From assembly GCA_009599575.1 (NCBI GenBank), contig VWND01000017.1:62001-126000 (forward strand): a DNA stretch of 64,000 nt, written 5' to 3'. Each line of letters begins with the position of its first letter. Position 1 is the first letter of the stretch. Position numbers and translations under genes: made by a program. This DNA comes from Blumeriella jaapii. Taxonomy: Eukaryota > Ascomycota > Leotiomycetes > Helotiales > Drepanopezizaceae. Below the pieces are notes generated by a model. That model was not told where the DNA came from. It saw only the letters and a list, made by a program, of their open reading frames with translations, and searched no databases. Shown here in pieces: positions 34,301 to 45,704 of the stretch.

Positions 34301-37300
34301 TTGTAAAAATATTTATAAAACAATTCGATATAATAATTAAAAACGTTAACGAATTTTTATTCGATTACAAAAGCTTCGTTAAAGCTGAATTCGTTCGCAA
34401 AAGCTTTAATTACGATAAATTCCTGCTTAATTACGACAACGCTTTAAAAACCTTCGCCGAAGCAAAAAAAGCTCGAAATAACAAAAAAAAAATAATAAAC
34501 CGAATTTTGCGCTTTTTGCCAAATTAACAAAAAAAAAAAATTTAAAAATACGTTTTTAACAAAATCACCGATGTTATTTTATTCCGGCATTTCGTTCGTT
34601 TTTTCGAAACTATTATTTTTACGAAAAAAAAAGTCTGAATATTAAACGCTTATATTTTTAAAGCGCAAACCCTAAAAGCTAACAATTTAAAAGTCCGCAA
34701 ATTTATAAACCTTTTTACAGCCGTTTGCAAAATAATCGACGACGCTATGCAATTATTAAAAAAAATTTTAATCGGCTGCGAAATCTTAAATCTGATTTTT
34801 TTTTAAAACAAAAAACTAAGCGTCGCTAAATACGATATTTTTATACCGAAAAAAAAAACGACGCTATTTCGATATTTTAAATTTACAACGACGAAAAAAA
34901 CGAAAAAACCAATATTATTTTCGTTTAGTTCGAAAAAACATACGCGATAATAATTAATATTTTTAAAACAACTAAAACAATTCGACGATTTTTATTTTTA
35001 ATTATCGAAAACGAATTAAAAAACGAATTTAAAAACGTAATAGCAAACAACCGATTATTCGAATACAAAAACCTATTCTATTTATAAAAACGATTCCGAA
35101 AAAAATAAAAATAAAAAACGCAAAAAAGCGCGCCGATATTTTCGAAACTTTTTTTATTCGGAAAAAAAAACTATTCGCGTCGTTAGCAAAAAAAGCACCG
35201 CGAATAAAAACAGCCGGAAATCGACGCCGAGCTATAATCTTTAAATTAATTAATAAAAAACGCGACGATTTTATAAAATCAGATTTAAAAAATTTCGGCA
35301 TTTCGAAAAAAAAAAAACCCAAACGATTTTAAATTTAATTTTTCGAAATTAAATACGCAAATATTAAAAACGCCTGCTGCGTTTAAAAACGTCGTATTAT
35401 TATTATTAATATTTTAAATTTTAATAAAAGCATTTAAAATCTCGATTATTATACGATTCGACCGAAAAAGCTTAAAAAAAAATATCGAAATTATCGCGGA
35501 AAAAATTATATAAAAAGCATAAAATCAAATTATTTTGCTTAAAACTTTCGCTTTCGACGACGATACGATTTAAAAGTTTTATTTCGATATTTTTATATAA
35601 AAACTAAATAAATCCGTCAGCTTTTTTTTTTGCTTCGAACGAAAACTAAATTAAGCTTTTTTCGGAAAATTGTAAATATAATATACTAAAGCAAATAAAA
35701 AAAACTTTTAAAAACGATAATCCGTTTTTGCTCGAATTTTATTTCGTTAAAAAACTCCGATTTTTTAATTTCGTTTTTATAAATAAAGTTAACGCTAAAA
35801 AAAACGGCAAATTCTGCTATTTTTATATATATTATTACGCGGCGTATTGCGATTTAATTACAAAAAAATTCGACGTTATTGGCTTTGCTAATCGATTCGC
35901 TATTATTAAAAATTCGGATTACGACGTATTCGAAATTAATTTTAATAATTAATTTATATTCCGACGAAAAACTGCGAAAATTATTAAAACGCGTGTTAAA
36001 ACTTATTTAAGCTACGCAAACTTTAAAATAAATCTTAAAACTTTTAGCGCGATTATAAAACTCGACTAAAATAAAAAAAAATAAAAGCAACGAATATTTT
36101 TAAAAGCCGACTTTTTTAGCTTTTCGACCGAAAATATATTTTAAAATTTATTTGAATTAAGCTGCGAATTCGTTAATTACGTAAAGTTTTACAACGGAAA
36201 AAACAAATTACTGCTATATTTTATAAAAAAAAAAAAATAGCTATATATAAATATTATTTTCGATTAGTTAAAACCCAAAAAGCGCTTATAGCTTTTTTCG
36301 CTAATATATTTTACAATTTTATTTAATAAACTTTTAAAATGCATCCCGGCTTTTATTTCGCTGCTTTGATTATTCGAAATCCCGGAAACTGCTGTTTTAT
36401 AACTTATTTTAACGTTCCGATCGCTTTAAATCTCGCTGGTCCCGATCGTATTACAATTATAAAATTCGATATCGCCGATTTTTAAAAAAAAAAAAAATCG
36501 AAGATTTTATCGACGCCATTTTCGATTATTACGTTTTGTTTATATTTATATACAATTCGAAAATAATCGAAGCTTATTTGCAATTACACTACGACGCCAA
36601 ACTAATTAAAACCATTCAGAAAAGCCCAGCTTTTTTGTATTTCAACGCGTTTAAAACAATAGCTTCGGCTATTTTATCGGATTACGAAACCGAAAATTAC
36701 GAAATAAAAAATAAAATAACTTTTATCAACTTTTCGATTAAGCAAAAAATTTTCGTTAGATTCAAAATCTAAAAAACCGACGGCGCGATGCTAATTTACT
36801 CGAACAATTATACGGCGCAAAAATATAAAAATTATTTCGAAAACGACGCTTCGATAAACAATCTGATATTATTTGTTTTGCGACGAAAATAATTATAGCA
36901 TTTTCGATAATTTCGATTGCAAACGACTATTTCCGAACCATTTCGTAAAATAGTCTTTTTTACAAGCTTCGAAGCTTTTTTAAAAGCATTCGTCGGTAAA
37001 CAATCGTAATCCGACCTATTAGTTTTATGCGAAGCAAAAGCGTTAATCGGTTTTAATTACGACGAATTAATAAATTATTTTTACGATTTTAATATAAGAT
37101 TTTTCAGCGCTTTTTATAAAACGTAAAACCACGTTTAAAAGCTAAAGTTTATTATTTACGAAAAAAAGTCGTAGAAAACCTTCGTCGCGGCGATATTTAA
37201 TAATATTATCGACGAAAAAGCTATTAAAACGTTCGTAAATCAAAACGATATTTCGATTAATATTTTATCGAGCTATTTTTTAAACGAGCAGAATAAACAA

Positions 37301-37400
37301 AATAATTTAAACGATAAGCGAAACGCTATTTCTTCGCAAAAGCTAATAGCAAAAAAGCCAAAAACGGATTAGAAAATTAAAAAATATAAAATTAAAAAGT
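34301..37400 (+). pseudogene. A1 post-integrase coding region, unrecognised
   Basis: Second copy of A2 26361-29440. 35728-35949 reads KLRFFNFVF, FCYFYIYYYAAYCDLITKK, VIGFANRFAIIKNSDYDVFE; 36536-36769 reads IIEAYLQLHYDAKLIKTI and continues Q-K-S-P-A where A2 has a stop. The differences between the copies are mostly transitions, and reading frame is shared over hundreds of codons, which supports real ancestral coding. Family and function unknown to me. Confidence 0.45.
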
Positions 37401-37517
37401 TCGGTTTTTAATTAATTGGTTTTTAAATTATATAAATTAAATTAAATTACATTTATTAAAATTATATTTTTCTTTAATCGTAATCAAAAACGATTACGTA
37501 TATTATTTGAAACAGAA

Positions 37518-37755
37518 TATAAAACGGTAATATTTTGTATTAATAAAAATTGGTAGTTTTAGCTATAATCGAAGCTTGGACCCTTTCGAAACCCTTTGCC
37601 ATTAACTATTTTCAACAGATATAAAAGCAAAGCATTCTTTTAAATAGTATTATAAGCACGCAGTCCAATTCATACCTTTACTTATTTTTCTTTTCCTTTT
37701 TTCAGCCTTTTCTAGGAATTCCCTAGGCTATTTTACCCACCGACATATGGCCGTA
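37518..37755 (+). repeat. A1 3' LTR, left part (split by B)
   Basis: Starts TATAAAACGG, mutated from TGTAAAACGG, and breaks at GGCCGTA. The remaining 29 bp (TTAGTCTGG ... TTTTACA) are at 46123-46151 after the B insertion. CCGTA is duplicated at 37751-37755 and 46118-46122. Confidence 0.93.
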
Positions 37756-38168
37756 TGTCAGGAACCAACATCACGTGTATAAGTCAGATGATCCGCCAAG
37801 ACCCTCTGCCTCCTACCAACCCTCGAATAATATTCTCTGCGAATAGGCCGTAGGGGCCGGATAATACTATAAAGGCTGGAAATAACATTTAAGTAAAACA
37901 TTTTATAAAAATGATTGCTAAAGAACCAGTTATTAAAGTTATATTAAAAAAAATAAAAAAAGGTCGGGATAGAAATTGGAAAAGCATATTAAATAAAGTT
38001 CGCTTGGTTTTCTGGGAAATATTTTCTTCGAAGGCTCTATCCTTCCTTTTGTATTTATACACGCCTTTTACTAAAAATGTAAAAAATAAAGATTAGTTTG
38101 ATTATTAACCCAATTTTATCTGAGCTTTATTATTTAAACTAGTGTTTTTCTGCTTTTCAATTTTTATA
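37756..38168 (+). repeat. B 5' LTR (413 bp)
   Basis: TGTCAGGAACCAACATCACG start, TTTTTATA end (TTACA in the 3' LTR). The left 150 bp are C-rich and clean, the right part mutated. The small open frame 37911-38096 inside it is not taken as a gene. Confidence 0.95.
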
Positions 38169-39640
38169 TTTTAATCTTTTTACTTATCGAAACGGCAATT
38201 CGATATTATTAAAACAATTTTTTATTATATTATTATATTTACATCGTTATTATCGATATTATAGCTTTTCGCATTCGCAGCGAACAAATACTTCTAGCTA
38301 TTCAAAAAGACCTAGCATTTTCGGCTGCTTAGAAAAACTCCGTACCATCGTTTTCTCTGACGTTACCAGTCTTATTAAAAGTCGAAAATACCTTATTATT
38401 AAAACGCGACGATTTTTCAATTTTTTTTATTTAAGAAATTACTAAAAAAGGCCACGCTTAAAGCGATTCGGAAAACTTTTTACCGAGATTTTAATTTATT
38501 TAGCTAATAAACGAATCCGCGCCGAACAAAAAAAAAACGATAAACGTAAAAAAATAAAAAAAATACGAGCTAAAATAAAACAGAAAAATATTAAGAAAAA
38601 AGTTTACGAAATAATTAAAAAACTCGAAGAAACCAAAAAACGCCGAAACGAACTTCGAAAAAAAATTAAATAATTTTAATAAGAATTTAACGTTTTCGAA
38701 AATATCGAAAAAAAAGTTTTTATACTTTTTAACACCGTTTTAATTAAAAAAAAATAAAAAAAAATTTAAACTAACGATTACTATAAGGTATATTCGGAAT
38801 ATTACGATAATAATATTTATTAAAAACGACCTAGCATTTTTTTTAAGCATATTATACTTTTTGTAAAAAACATAGCTAATTCGAACCGAAAAGTATCAAA
38901 AATAAAAAACTTTCTAATATATCGAAGGAAAAATACTAAAAAAGCTTAATTTTTTATTCGGCGTGCAAAGCGAAGTTTCCGCCAGAATAAAAAGGTAATA
39001 TTTTGTATTAATTAAAAAAAAATTAACGTTTGTGTTTTAATTTTCGACGATAAAATAAAAAAAAAATAAACCGGATACGAACGACGTTTTACGAATATTC
39101 GAATTATATAAAACGATTTTAAAAAATAAATATTAAACTTTCTGATAAATACGAAAAATCGAGAAATCGCGGCTTCGAATTTATACGATAAAGCGAAGCA
39201 AAAAAAATATAAATTAATTAACGATTTCGTTGTTTATTTAAATAATTTCGAATAGCAGTTGCAAATAATAAACGATGCGACTAAAAGAAAAATGCTTTTC
39301 GCAAAACTCCGATTTATTTTTCGAAAAAAAATTATCAAACGAAGTAATATTACAGTTATAAACTCGCACGAAAAATTAGTATTAATCGCTCGTCGTATCG
39401 AAAATGCTAATAAAATTATTAATAACGAAACGAAAAATAATAAACGACGAAACGAACGCAAAAAAAAAAAAAGAAAAAGATTTATACTTACGATTAAAAT
39501 TTAAAAGCTAAAACAAATACATACCGTTTTCGATTCGAAAATACGTTATAAAAAAAAAACGAAAACGACAAAACGATAATCTTAACAAAATCTTTTGAAA
39601 TTTTAAAATTTTTAACGATTTTTTTTACTTTTCGAAATAT
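38169..39640 (+). pseudogene. B gag remnant (leader, coiled coil, capsid)
   Basis: After a leader of some 100 bp, coding appears with an Arg/Lys/Glu-rich segment at about 38510-38670 (RAEQKKNDKRKKIKKIRAKI, K-L-E-E-T-K-K-R-R-N-E-L-R-K) that looks like a coiled coil. A further open part at 39259-39501 reads KRKMLFAKLRFIFRKKII and LVLIARRIENANKII, a helical capsid-like region followed by an Arg-rich end. Gag would form the virus-like particle in the cytoplasm. Confidence 0.65.
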
Positions 39641-39691
39641 AGTCGCTGCCAAAAAAAAAGGCATCGTATAGCCAATTGTTTAGAAATCGAA

Positions 39692-39733
39692 TGTTATAAA
39701 TATAATAAAAAAAAATATATAACTTCGAATTGC
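39692..39733 (+). pseudogene. B gag zinc knuckle, mutated
   Basis: Reads C-Y-K-Y-N-K-K-K-Y-I-T-S-N-C: spacing C-x2-C-x4-H-x4-C with the second Cys and the His each turned into Tyr and Gly into Lys, all by single transitions. Zinc binding would be lost. Confidence 0.8.
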
Positions 39734-39859
39734 TCCGAAACTAATAAATCTAAAAATTCGGGAAAAGCTTCCGCTCGATTTTAATTTCGTTGCTGCTAAC
39801 AAAATCGAGCGAAAAAAAAAAGCAAAAAATAATAATTTTAATCGAAATTAAAAAAGCCA

Positions 39860-40400
39860 AAAGCGAAATTCGTACGAAACGAGCTTTTATCGATTGCGAC
39901 GCGGAAAAAAACTGCGTAATCCAAAAGTTATTAATTAAATATAAATAAAAACCAATTTAAAAACGTATTAATTTATTTACGATTAAAAAAAAAAAAAATT
40001 ATTTACGGCACGCATACGTAATTTATTCGCGCTATTGATAATTATAAAATAATTAAAAAAATACAAAGCGATTTCGTGGCTTGCGATATAAATATTCCAA
40101 AGGTTTTATTTATCCTAAGGTTTTTTTGGTTGCGAAATATCGATCCCGCTATAAGCTTTCGAGCTAAATCGTAGCGATACCCAATCGAACGCTTACAGCT
40201 TAATTTCGTTACAATTAAACGTTTTAAAAAGAAATCTAAAAAAAAGCAAGCGTTTTGTATCGTTTTAAAAAAAACTATTAAAAAACAATATTAATTACTT
40301 TTTAAATACGACGATTACGCCGACGTGTTTAACGATACCGCCGCGGTTATCCTAGCTTTTTACCATTTTATAAAGCATCGAATAAATTTCGCGGAGAAAA
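39860..40400 (+). pseudogene. B aspartic protease remnant
   Basis: F-I-D-C-D-A-E-K-N at 39886-39912 is the active-site loop (D-S/C-G-A) with Gly changed to Asp. The rest of the domain up to about 40250 is degraded, with several stops. Confidence 0.7.
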
Positions 40401-41290
40401 AAAACCTTTTTTAGAAACCAGTTTATTTTTTATCGAAATTTGAATTTACCGAATTGCGCGAATATTTCGATTCGAGCTTAAAAAAAACTGGATAAAAAGA
40501 TTTACTAATTTTGCCGGCGCATCGGTAATATTTATACCGAAAAAAAACGAAAGTTTACGGTTATGCGTTAATTATAAAAGTCTAAACGCAATTACGATTA
40601 CAAATCGAACTTTTTTATTTTTTATAAGCGAAACTTTAAATCGTTTAAGAAAAGCTAAAATATTTATTAAGCTAGATTTTATTTAGGCGTATTATCGCTT
40701 TCGAATAAAGGAAAAAGATAAATAAAAGATTACGTTTCGTATTCGTTACGGACATTTCGAATACTGCGTATTATCCTTCGGCTTTTCGAACGCATTAGCA
40801 ACTTTTTAAACGTATATTAATCAAGCTTTAATCGGTTTAATAAATGTTATATATATAATTTACTTCGACGATATTTTAATATTTTCCGAAAACCCCGACG
40901 ATTATATAAACGCGATAAAAAAAGTTTTCGAAAAGCTTCGTATTAACAAAATTTACGAAAATCTAAAAAAATATGCTTTCGATACGAATACGATCGAATT
41001 TCTAGGCTTCGTCGTTATTTTTACGGAAATTAAAATAAACCTAAAAAAAGTAAATAATATTCGAAAATAGCCTTTTTTTATTACGTGGCGAAATATTCAA
41101 ATGTTTTTAGGTTTTACCAACTTTTATAAACGTTTTATTAAAAATTACGCTAAGCTTTGCCGATTTATTACAGATTTTTTAAAAAAAATGCAACGAAGAA
41201 AAATGTCGGGCCTTTTTCGTTTTTTATTCGAAGCGAAAATCGCTTTTTTACTTTTAAAAGAAAAATTTTGCCGAGCACCGATTTTACGCT
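40401..41290 (+). pseudogene. B reverse transcriptase remnant
   Basis: Readable over almost its whole length: VIFIPKKNESLRLCVNYKSL, KAKIFIKLDFI, FRIRYGHFEYCVLSFGFSNA, then the catalytic box Y-F-D-D-I-L-I-F-S (40861-40887) with both Asp codons intact, and MFLGFTNFYKRFIKNYAKL (41101-41157). The only family here with an intact YxDD box; both G bases of the GAC and GAT codons are in CpG. Confidence 0.93.
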
Positions 41291-41720
41291 ATTTCGATTT
41301 TCGATTAAAAATTCAAATCGAAATAAACGTTTCGAAATTCGCTATAAGCGGAATATTATTTTAATTGTTCGGAAAGAATACGAAAGCACGTTGGCATTTT
41401 ATCGCGTACTATTCGAAAAAACTTTTTTTTATAAAATAAAAATACGAAATTTACGACGCTGAATTAATAATTATAATTTACGTTTTCAAATAGTAAAGCT
41501 AATATTTACGTAGCGCTTTCGACGTTATTATTATGCGTATAAATTATTATAATTTAAAATACTTTTTTACGAAAAAACGTTTAAACGAACGCTAAACGAA
41601 ATGGGCCGACGAGCTAGCTAAATACGATTTTGCAATCGAGTATAAAACAAAAGTTTTTAATCCGGCGAATAGTTTTTTCCGCCGGCCAAATTTAAAAAAA
41701 AATTTAAAAAAAAATAATAA
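41291..41720 (+). pseudogene. B RNase H remnant
   Basis: I-E-I-N-V-S-K-F-A-I-S-G-I-L at 41318-41359 is the first RNase H strand with the catalytic Asp changed to Asn. W-H-F-I-A-Y-Y-S-K-K-L follows across a frame shift, and the domain ends in an N-x-A-D-x-L-S-R-R-like segment near 41665-41690. Confidence 0.82.
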
Positions 41721-42462
41721 ATAGCTGCTTACGTTGCATCGTAAGCTAAAGTTAGCTTATTTAAAAGATTTTAAAATGTTTTTCGCAGTAAAAATACATT
41801 TAAAACCGGAGCATAAATTATTTCGCGCCGATAAATATTCGAAGCTTTTGTTAACGGAATTAAAAAGTAAAAAGCAAGCGGAAAAAAGCTAAATAAAAGG
41901 CTTTTTCGCCGGATTGTTTTTTATTAATATTATTAATTGCAAATAATATATACTACGGAATATAGCCGTTATATTGCTATAATCCGAAACGGCTAATAAC
42001 GAGCTAGCAAAACCGATTTACAAAATTATTTTTAAATTATAAAAATCTGATTTTTTTGTATTATAAAAAACGTACGAATCGGCTTCGCAAAATAATCGAG
42101 CCGAATCCGAAAGATATTGGCGTATAAATCAAAATGGATTATTACGTTATAAAAAACGTGCGTATATTTCGAATAAAAGCGTTATTAAAAGCGAAATATT
42201 AAAAATTAATTACGACGATCCGACCGCCGGCTATTAAAGCTTTCGGCGAACGCTAAAACTGGTCGAAAAAAAGTATTTCTGGCCTGGTTTATAAAACGAC
42301 GTAAAACGTTACGTTAATACGTATAAAAAGTGCTAAAAAAGCAAATTTAAAAAGCACCGATCCTATAGCGAATTAGCTTTTTTTTCGATTTTTACGAAAC
42401 CTTAAGAAAAAATAATTATAAATTTTATTACGGGTTTATTTTTTAGCAAAAAACGAAATCGT
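41721..42462 (+). pseudogene. B integrase, N-terminal part (before C2)
   Basis: LKLVEKKYFWPGL, stop, NDVKRYVNTYKKC, stop, KSKFKKH (42250-42360) is the zinc-binding end of a gypsy integrase, with one Cys of C-x-x-C turned to Tyr. It is followed by K-I-I-I-N-F-I-T-G-L, where the first catalytic Asp has become Asn. C2 is inserted a few codons later at ATCGT (42458-42462). Confidence 0.9.
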
Positions 42463-42686
42463 TGTTACGATCCTGGCCGGTGGTAAATCGCCAATGGTAA
42501 TTGCTAGTAGTAATTTGCCAGTAGTAATTGCCAGTGGTGGGATTAAGGTTTGCGCACGGACCCCACCAATCTGTATTTAATAGTTCAGAGCTTCCGGTTA
42601 TTTTAAAGCTTTTTATTTTAATATTTAACGTATACGCGTACTTTTCGGCCCATATTATTATAATTACTTTTAAGTCAGCTGTTATA
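42463..42686 (+). repeat. C2 5' LTR (224 bp)
   Basis: TGTTACGATCCTGGCC start, end mutated to TGTTATA. Shares the GGATTAAGGTTTGCGCACGG segment with C1. Confidence 0.92.
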
Positions 42687-42990
42687 TAATACTAAGATCA
42701 AATATATACACTTCGCTGGGAAGCTTTGTATCTAGCTGAAAAGCTTTGTATTTACGGTTAAAAATTCGATTTGCCTTTGCAATTCGTATTTCTTTTACGC
42801 TATTCGTACCGACGATATATTCGTCGGTGCTTCGATTAATATTCCTTTTTATTAATTTTGTTTTCAGAAAAAGCTGGAGCCCGTTTTTTATTTCGATCTG
42901 CCTTTGCAACTCGAAACCTTTTTTCTTTTAACGATTCGACTTTTTCGCTAAGCCTGTCGATTTATTAAAACTTGCATCTGATTACATATA

Positions 42991-43155
42991 ATAGCTGGCA
43001 ACTTACGTCTGCCTACGCAACAAAATAGCTGGCAATTTACTTTTGCCTATGTAAATAATAGCTAGCAATTTATTTCTGCTTATACGACAAAACGGCTAGC
43101 AATTTACGTTTGTTTATGCGATAAAATAGCTGGTAATTTACGTCTGCCTGATAAG
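42991..43155 (+). repeat. C2 35-bp tandem repeat (about five units)
   Basis: Same array as in C1 with fewer units; several units carry C-to-T changes (TAGCTAGCAATTTA for GGCTGGCAACCTA). Confidence 0.85.
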
Positions 43156-43233
43156 TTGAAAATATAAAAGAAAATACGGGTTGGGTTCTACGGTTTCAGA
43201 TCTGAGGACCAGTTTTTCGAAAAGAAAGGATAA

Positions 43234-43457
43234 TGTTACGATTCTGGCCGGTGGTAAATCGCTAATAGTAATTGCTAATAGTAATTTGCCAATAGTAATT
43301 GCTAGTAGTAGGATTAAGGTTTGCGTACGGACCCCATCAATTTGTATTTAATAATTCAGAGCTTCCGGTTATCTTAAAGCTTTTCATTTTAGTATTCAAC
43401 GTATACGCGTACCTTTCGGCCCATATTATTATGATCACCCTTAAGTCAGCTGTCATA
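43234..43457 (+). repeat. C2 3' LTR (224 bp)
   Basis: Preceded by a purine run (AAAAGAAAGGATAA). Outer end TGATCACCCTTAAG is nearly clean. Confidence 0.92.
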
Positions 43458-43462
43458 ATCGT

Positions 43463-44280
43463 ATTTACGATTCGATATTCGTTATAATAAACCGATATAC
43501 GAAGCTGTCGAAATATATACCGATATAAAAAACAATTTCAGTTTTAGATTTGGCTAAAATATTTATATAATACGTTTACAAAAATTTTAACTGTTTTAAA
43601 AAAATTATTACAAACAAAAAATCAGTTTTTATTAATAAATTTTGGTTTTTAGTAATACTTTATTTATAAATACGACGTCGATTAAGCATCGCTTTTTATT
43701 TTTAAACAAATGGCCAAACGAAACGTTAAAATTAAGTTTTAAAATTTTATTTTCGTACGTATTGCGATTATCGATAAAACGATTAAATTACGAAGCTTAT
43801 TTTAACCGAATTTACGTATAATAATTCGATATACGTTTTTACGGATTTTATTTCTTTTCGTATATTATACGGCTTTTATTTAGAATTTGGCAGCAACGTC
43901 GAAAGCGACGTTGTAAAAAGGAGGGTATCGTCAGCGGAAAAACGAATTAAAATATTACAAAAAAAAAATATATATTTAATAAAAAGCTAAAAAAAGCTAA
44001 CGCGAATTACAAAAGGTTTTACGACGTTAAATACAAAAAAACTAAATTTCAAATAAGCGATAAAATATTATTATCGATTAAAAATCTTCGATAGCTGCGA
44101 TTTTTTCGAAAGCTTTTAAATAAATATTTAAGGTTTTTTAAAATTAAGCGAATTATATACGAGCACGATTAAGCTTATTAATTCGAGCTTTTTTTTTAAT
44201 ATCGTATTTACGATATTTTTCACGTTTTTTTATTAAAACCTTAGCAAAGTCGGAATAATATCGAGCCGAAAAATAATATA
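43463..44280 (+). pseudogene. B integrase, core and C-terminal part
   Basis: Continues after C2. I-I-T-N-K-K-S-V-F-I-N-K-F-W near 43600-43645 is the S-D-R-G-S-x-F segment with Asp changed to Asn; T-N-G-Q-T-K-R near 43705-43730 is T-D-G-Q-T-E-R with Glu changed to Lys. All three catalytic acids of this copy are therefore gone. Later, K-F-Q-I-S-D-K-I-L-L-S-I (about 44045-44085) is the start of the integrase C-terminal barrel. Confidence 0.82.
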
Positions 44281-44480
44281 ATAAAATTTTAAAAACCCGA
44301 AAAATACAAAATCAAATTAATACAAATTTACAAAAATACAAAAAAAGGCCGATATTATTTAATGCGATAAAAAGGTTATTTATTAAACGAAGACTTTTGA
44401 AAGCCAGAAAACCATTTTACAAACGCAAAAAAAATTATAAAAAAATATTTAAAAAATACGATAAATAATAGCAACGAAGT
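44281..44480 (+). pseudogene. B chromodomain
   Basis: The frame reads KYKIKLIQIYKNTKKGRYYL, M-R, stop, K-G-Y, then N-E-D-F, stop, K-P-E-N-H-F-T-N-A-K-K-I-I. This matches the chromodomain pattern Y-x-V-E-x-I with Y-L-V-R-W-K-G-Y and S-W-E-P; each stop replaces a Trp. It sits at the integrase C-terminus, where chromoviruses carry it. Binding to methylated histone H3 is the known role of the family. Confidence 0.88.
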
Positions 44481-44765
44481 AATAATAAATGCGCGTCGTA
44501 AAAATAAGAAAAAAAAAAAAAAACATTTAGAAAATCTTAAAATCGCCGTTAAAGCGATTTATTTTTCGTATTATTATCGTTATTTTTTTTTTTATTTTTA
44601 TCGCTATTTTTTTCAAATTCAAAAGCAGCGGCAAATTAAAAAAAATTAATATTAAACGAATTCGCAAAATATTTGATTTATTTTAATTAAAACTTTTATA
44701 ATAGCCGTAATCGAATTTTGAATTGCAATTACGATATTTTCGTAAAAATTTAAAATTTAATTTAA
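44481..44765 (+). other. B spacer after chromodomain
   Basis: T-rich and A-rich, with repeated CGTTATTTTTTTTTTT-like runs. No frame or domain recognised. Confidence 0.4.
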
Positions 44766-45690
44766 TTAGTCAGAATAAATCCGAACGACGTTTTCGAAAC
44801 GTCGGAAAATACGTTTTATATTAGCGTCGTTAAATAAAAGGGCCGGCGCAGCCAAAGCTTTTAAAACAGCAGCAATCGTTAAACCGGCAAAAGCGGGCGC
44901 AGCAGCAGCGGCGGTAATCCGAGCCGCGGCGCGATTCGCACGATTTCCGATTATTATAAAAGCCGAAGCGTTATTTTTTTTTAAACGATTTATATAAACG
45001 TCGTAAATAATAAAATCGATAAAAATTTTAGCAAAAACTTTAGCTTCGGCAGCAGAAAAAAAAAAAAGCGGCAGCGGCGGTAGCAGTATCGAAACGATTT
45101 ATAAAATCGTTAAAGCCCGCGAAAAAAGTTTGCGTTTCGATATCGCGTACGATAGAAATTTATAGTTAATTAAAAACGAATTCGAATAAAAATCTAAAAG
45201 ATTTATAAAAAAGCATTAAATATGCGAAGCTTTGCAACGGTTGTATTTTACGCTGAAAAGTTCGAAAACGCAAAAAAGCAAAAAGGCCGCTGTAATGCTT
45301 TTGCGTAAAATCAGGCGTGTATACCGAAAGCAGATAAAAATCAAAAGCATTTTAAAAGTTCGCGGCGAACGCGGCGAAAAGCAATTGATTAAAATAGAAA
45401 AAAACTAATAAGAAAATAAAAAAAAAAAAAAAAAAAAAATCGAACAAGAAGATTGCGGCTATTTTAAAAAAAAAGACTTTTTCAAACGAAAATGCGAACG
45501 CTACCGAAAACAAAAAAAACAGAATAGCAAAACAGTTATAATTTACGACCAAAAGCGAAAAAAACAGTTATAATTCACGACCGAAAGCGAAAAAGAAAAA
45601 ACCGTACGTTATTTCGAAAGCGTAACGCACGCTATATATACGAAAGCATACGCATAAAAAAATCAATCGCTTTTGAAAACCAAAAGCCTA
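44766..45690 (+). pseudogene. B additional reading frame after pol, unrecognised
   Basis: One frame runs from about 44780 to 45570 with few stops. It begins with an Ala-rich part (VKPAKAGAAAAAVIRAAARF, 44878-44937), then K-T-L-A-S-A-A-E, S-G-S-G-G-S-S-I-E-T-I-Y-K-I-V-K-A-R-E, VMLLRKIRRVYRKQIKI and V-R-G-E-R-G-E-K-Q-L-I, followed by a Lys/Glu-rich stretch over an A run. GC content is higher than around it. No homology recognised; it could be a small structural or accessory protein. Confidence 0.5.
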
Positions 45691-45704
45691 GAAAAAAAAA
45701 GTAA

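Larger units (their letters stand above)
42463..43457 (+). mobile_element. C2: family C non-autonomous LTR element in B
   Basis: 995 bp with two 224-bp LTRs (42463-42686 and 43234-43457) and TSD ATCGT (42458-42462 and 43458-43462). Interior has no pol. Its left interior (42700-42930) matches the leader of D1 and D2; its right interior matches C1 (the GGCTGGCAAC array and the ATACGGGTTGGGTTCTACGG segment). RIP-type mutation is moderate, stronger inside than at the ends. Confidence 0.92.

Noticed and set aside
37911..38096. 61-codon frame inside the B 5' LTR
   Set aside because: The 3' LTR copy does not keep it as a frame with the same start, and it lies across the likely U3/R region; chance frame.
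43881..43925. Inverted repeat AACGTCG/CGACGTT as a terminator
   Set aside because: It lies in decayed B integrase coding; CpG sparing enriches such words by chance.
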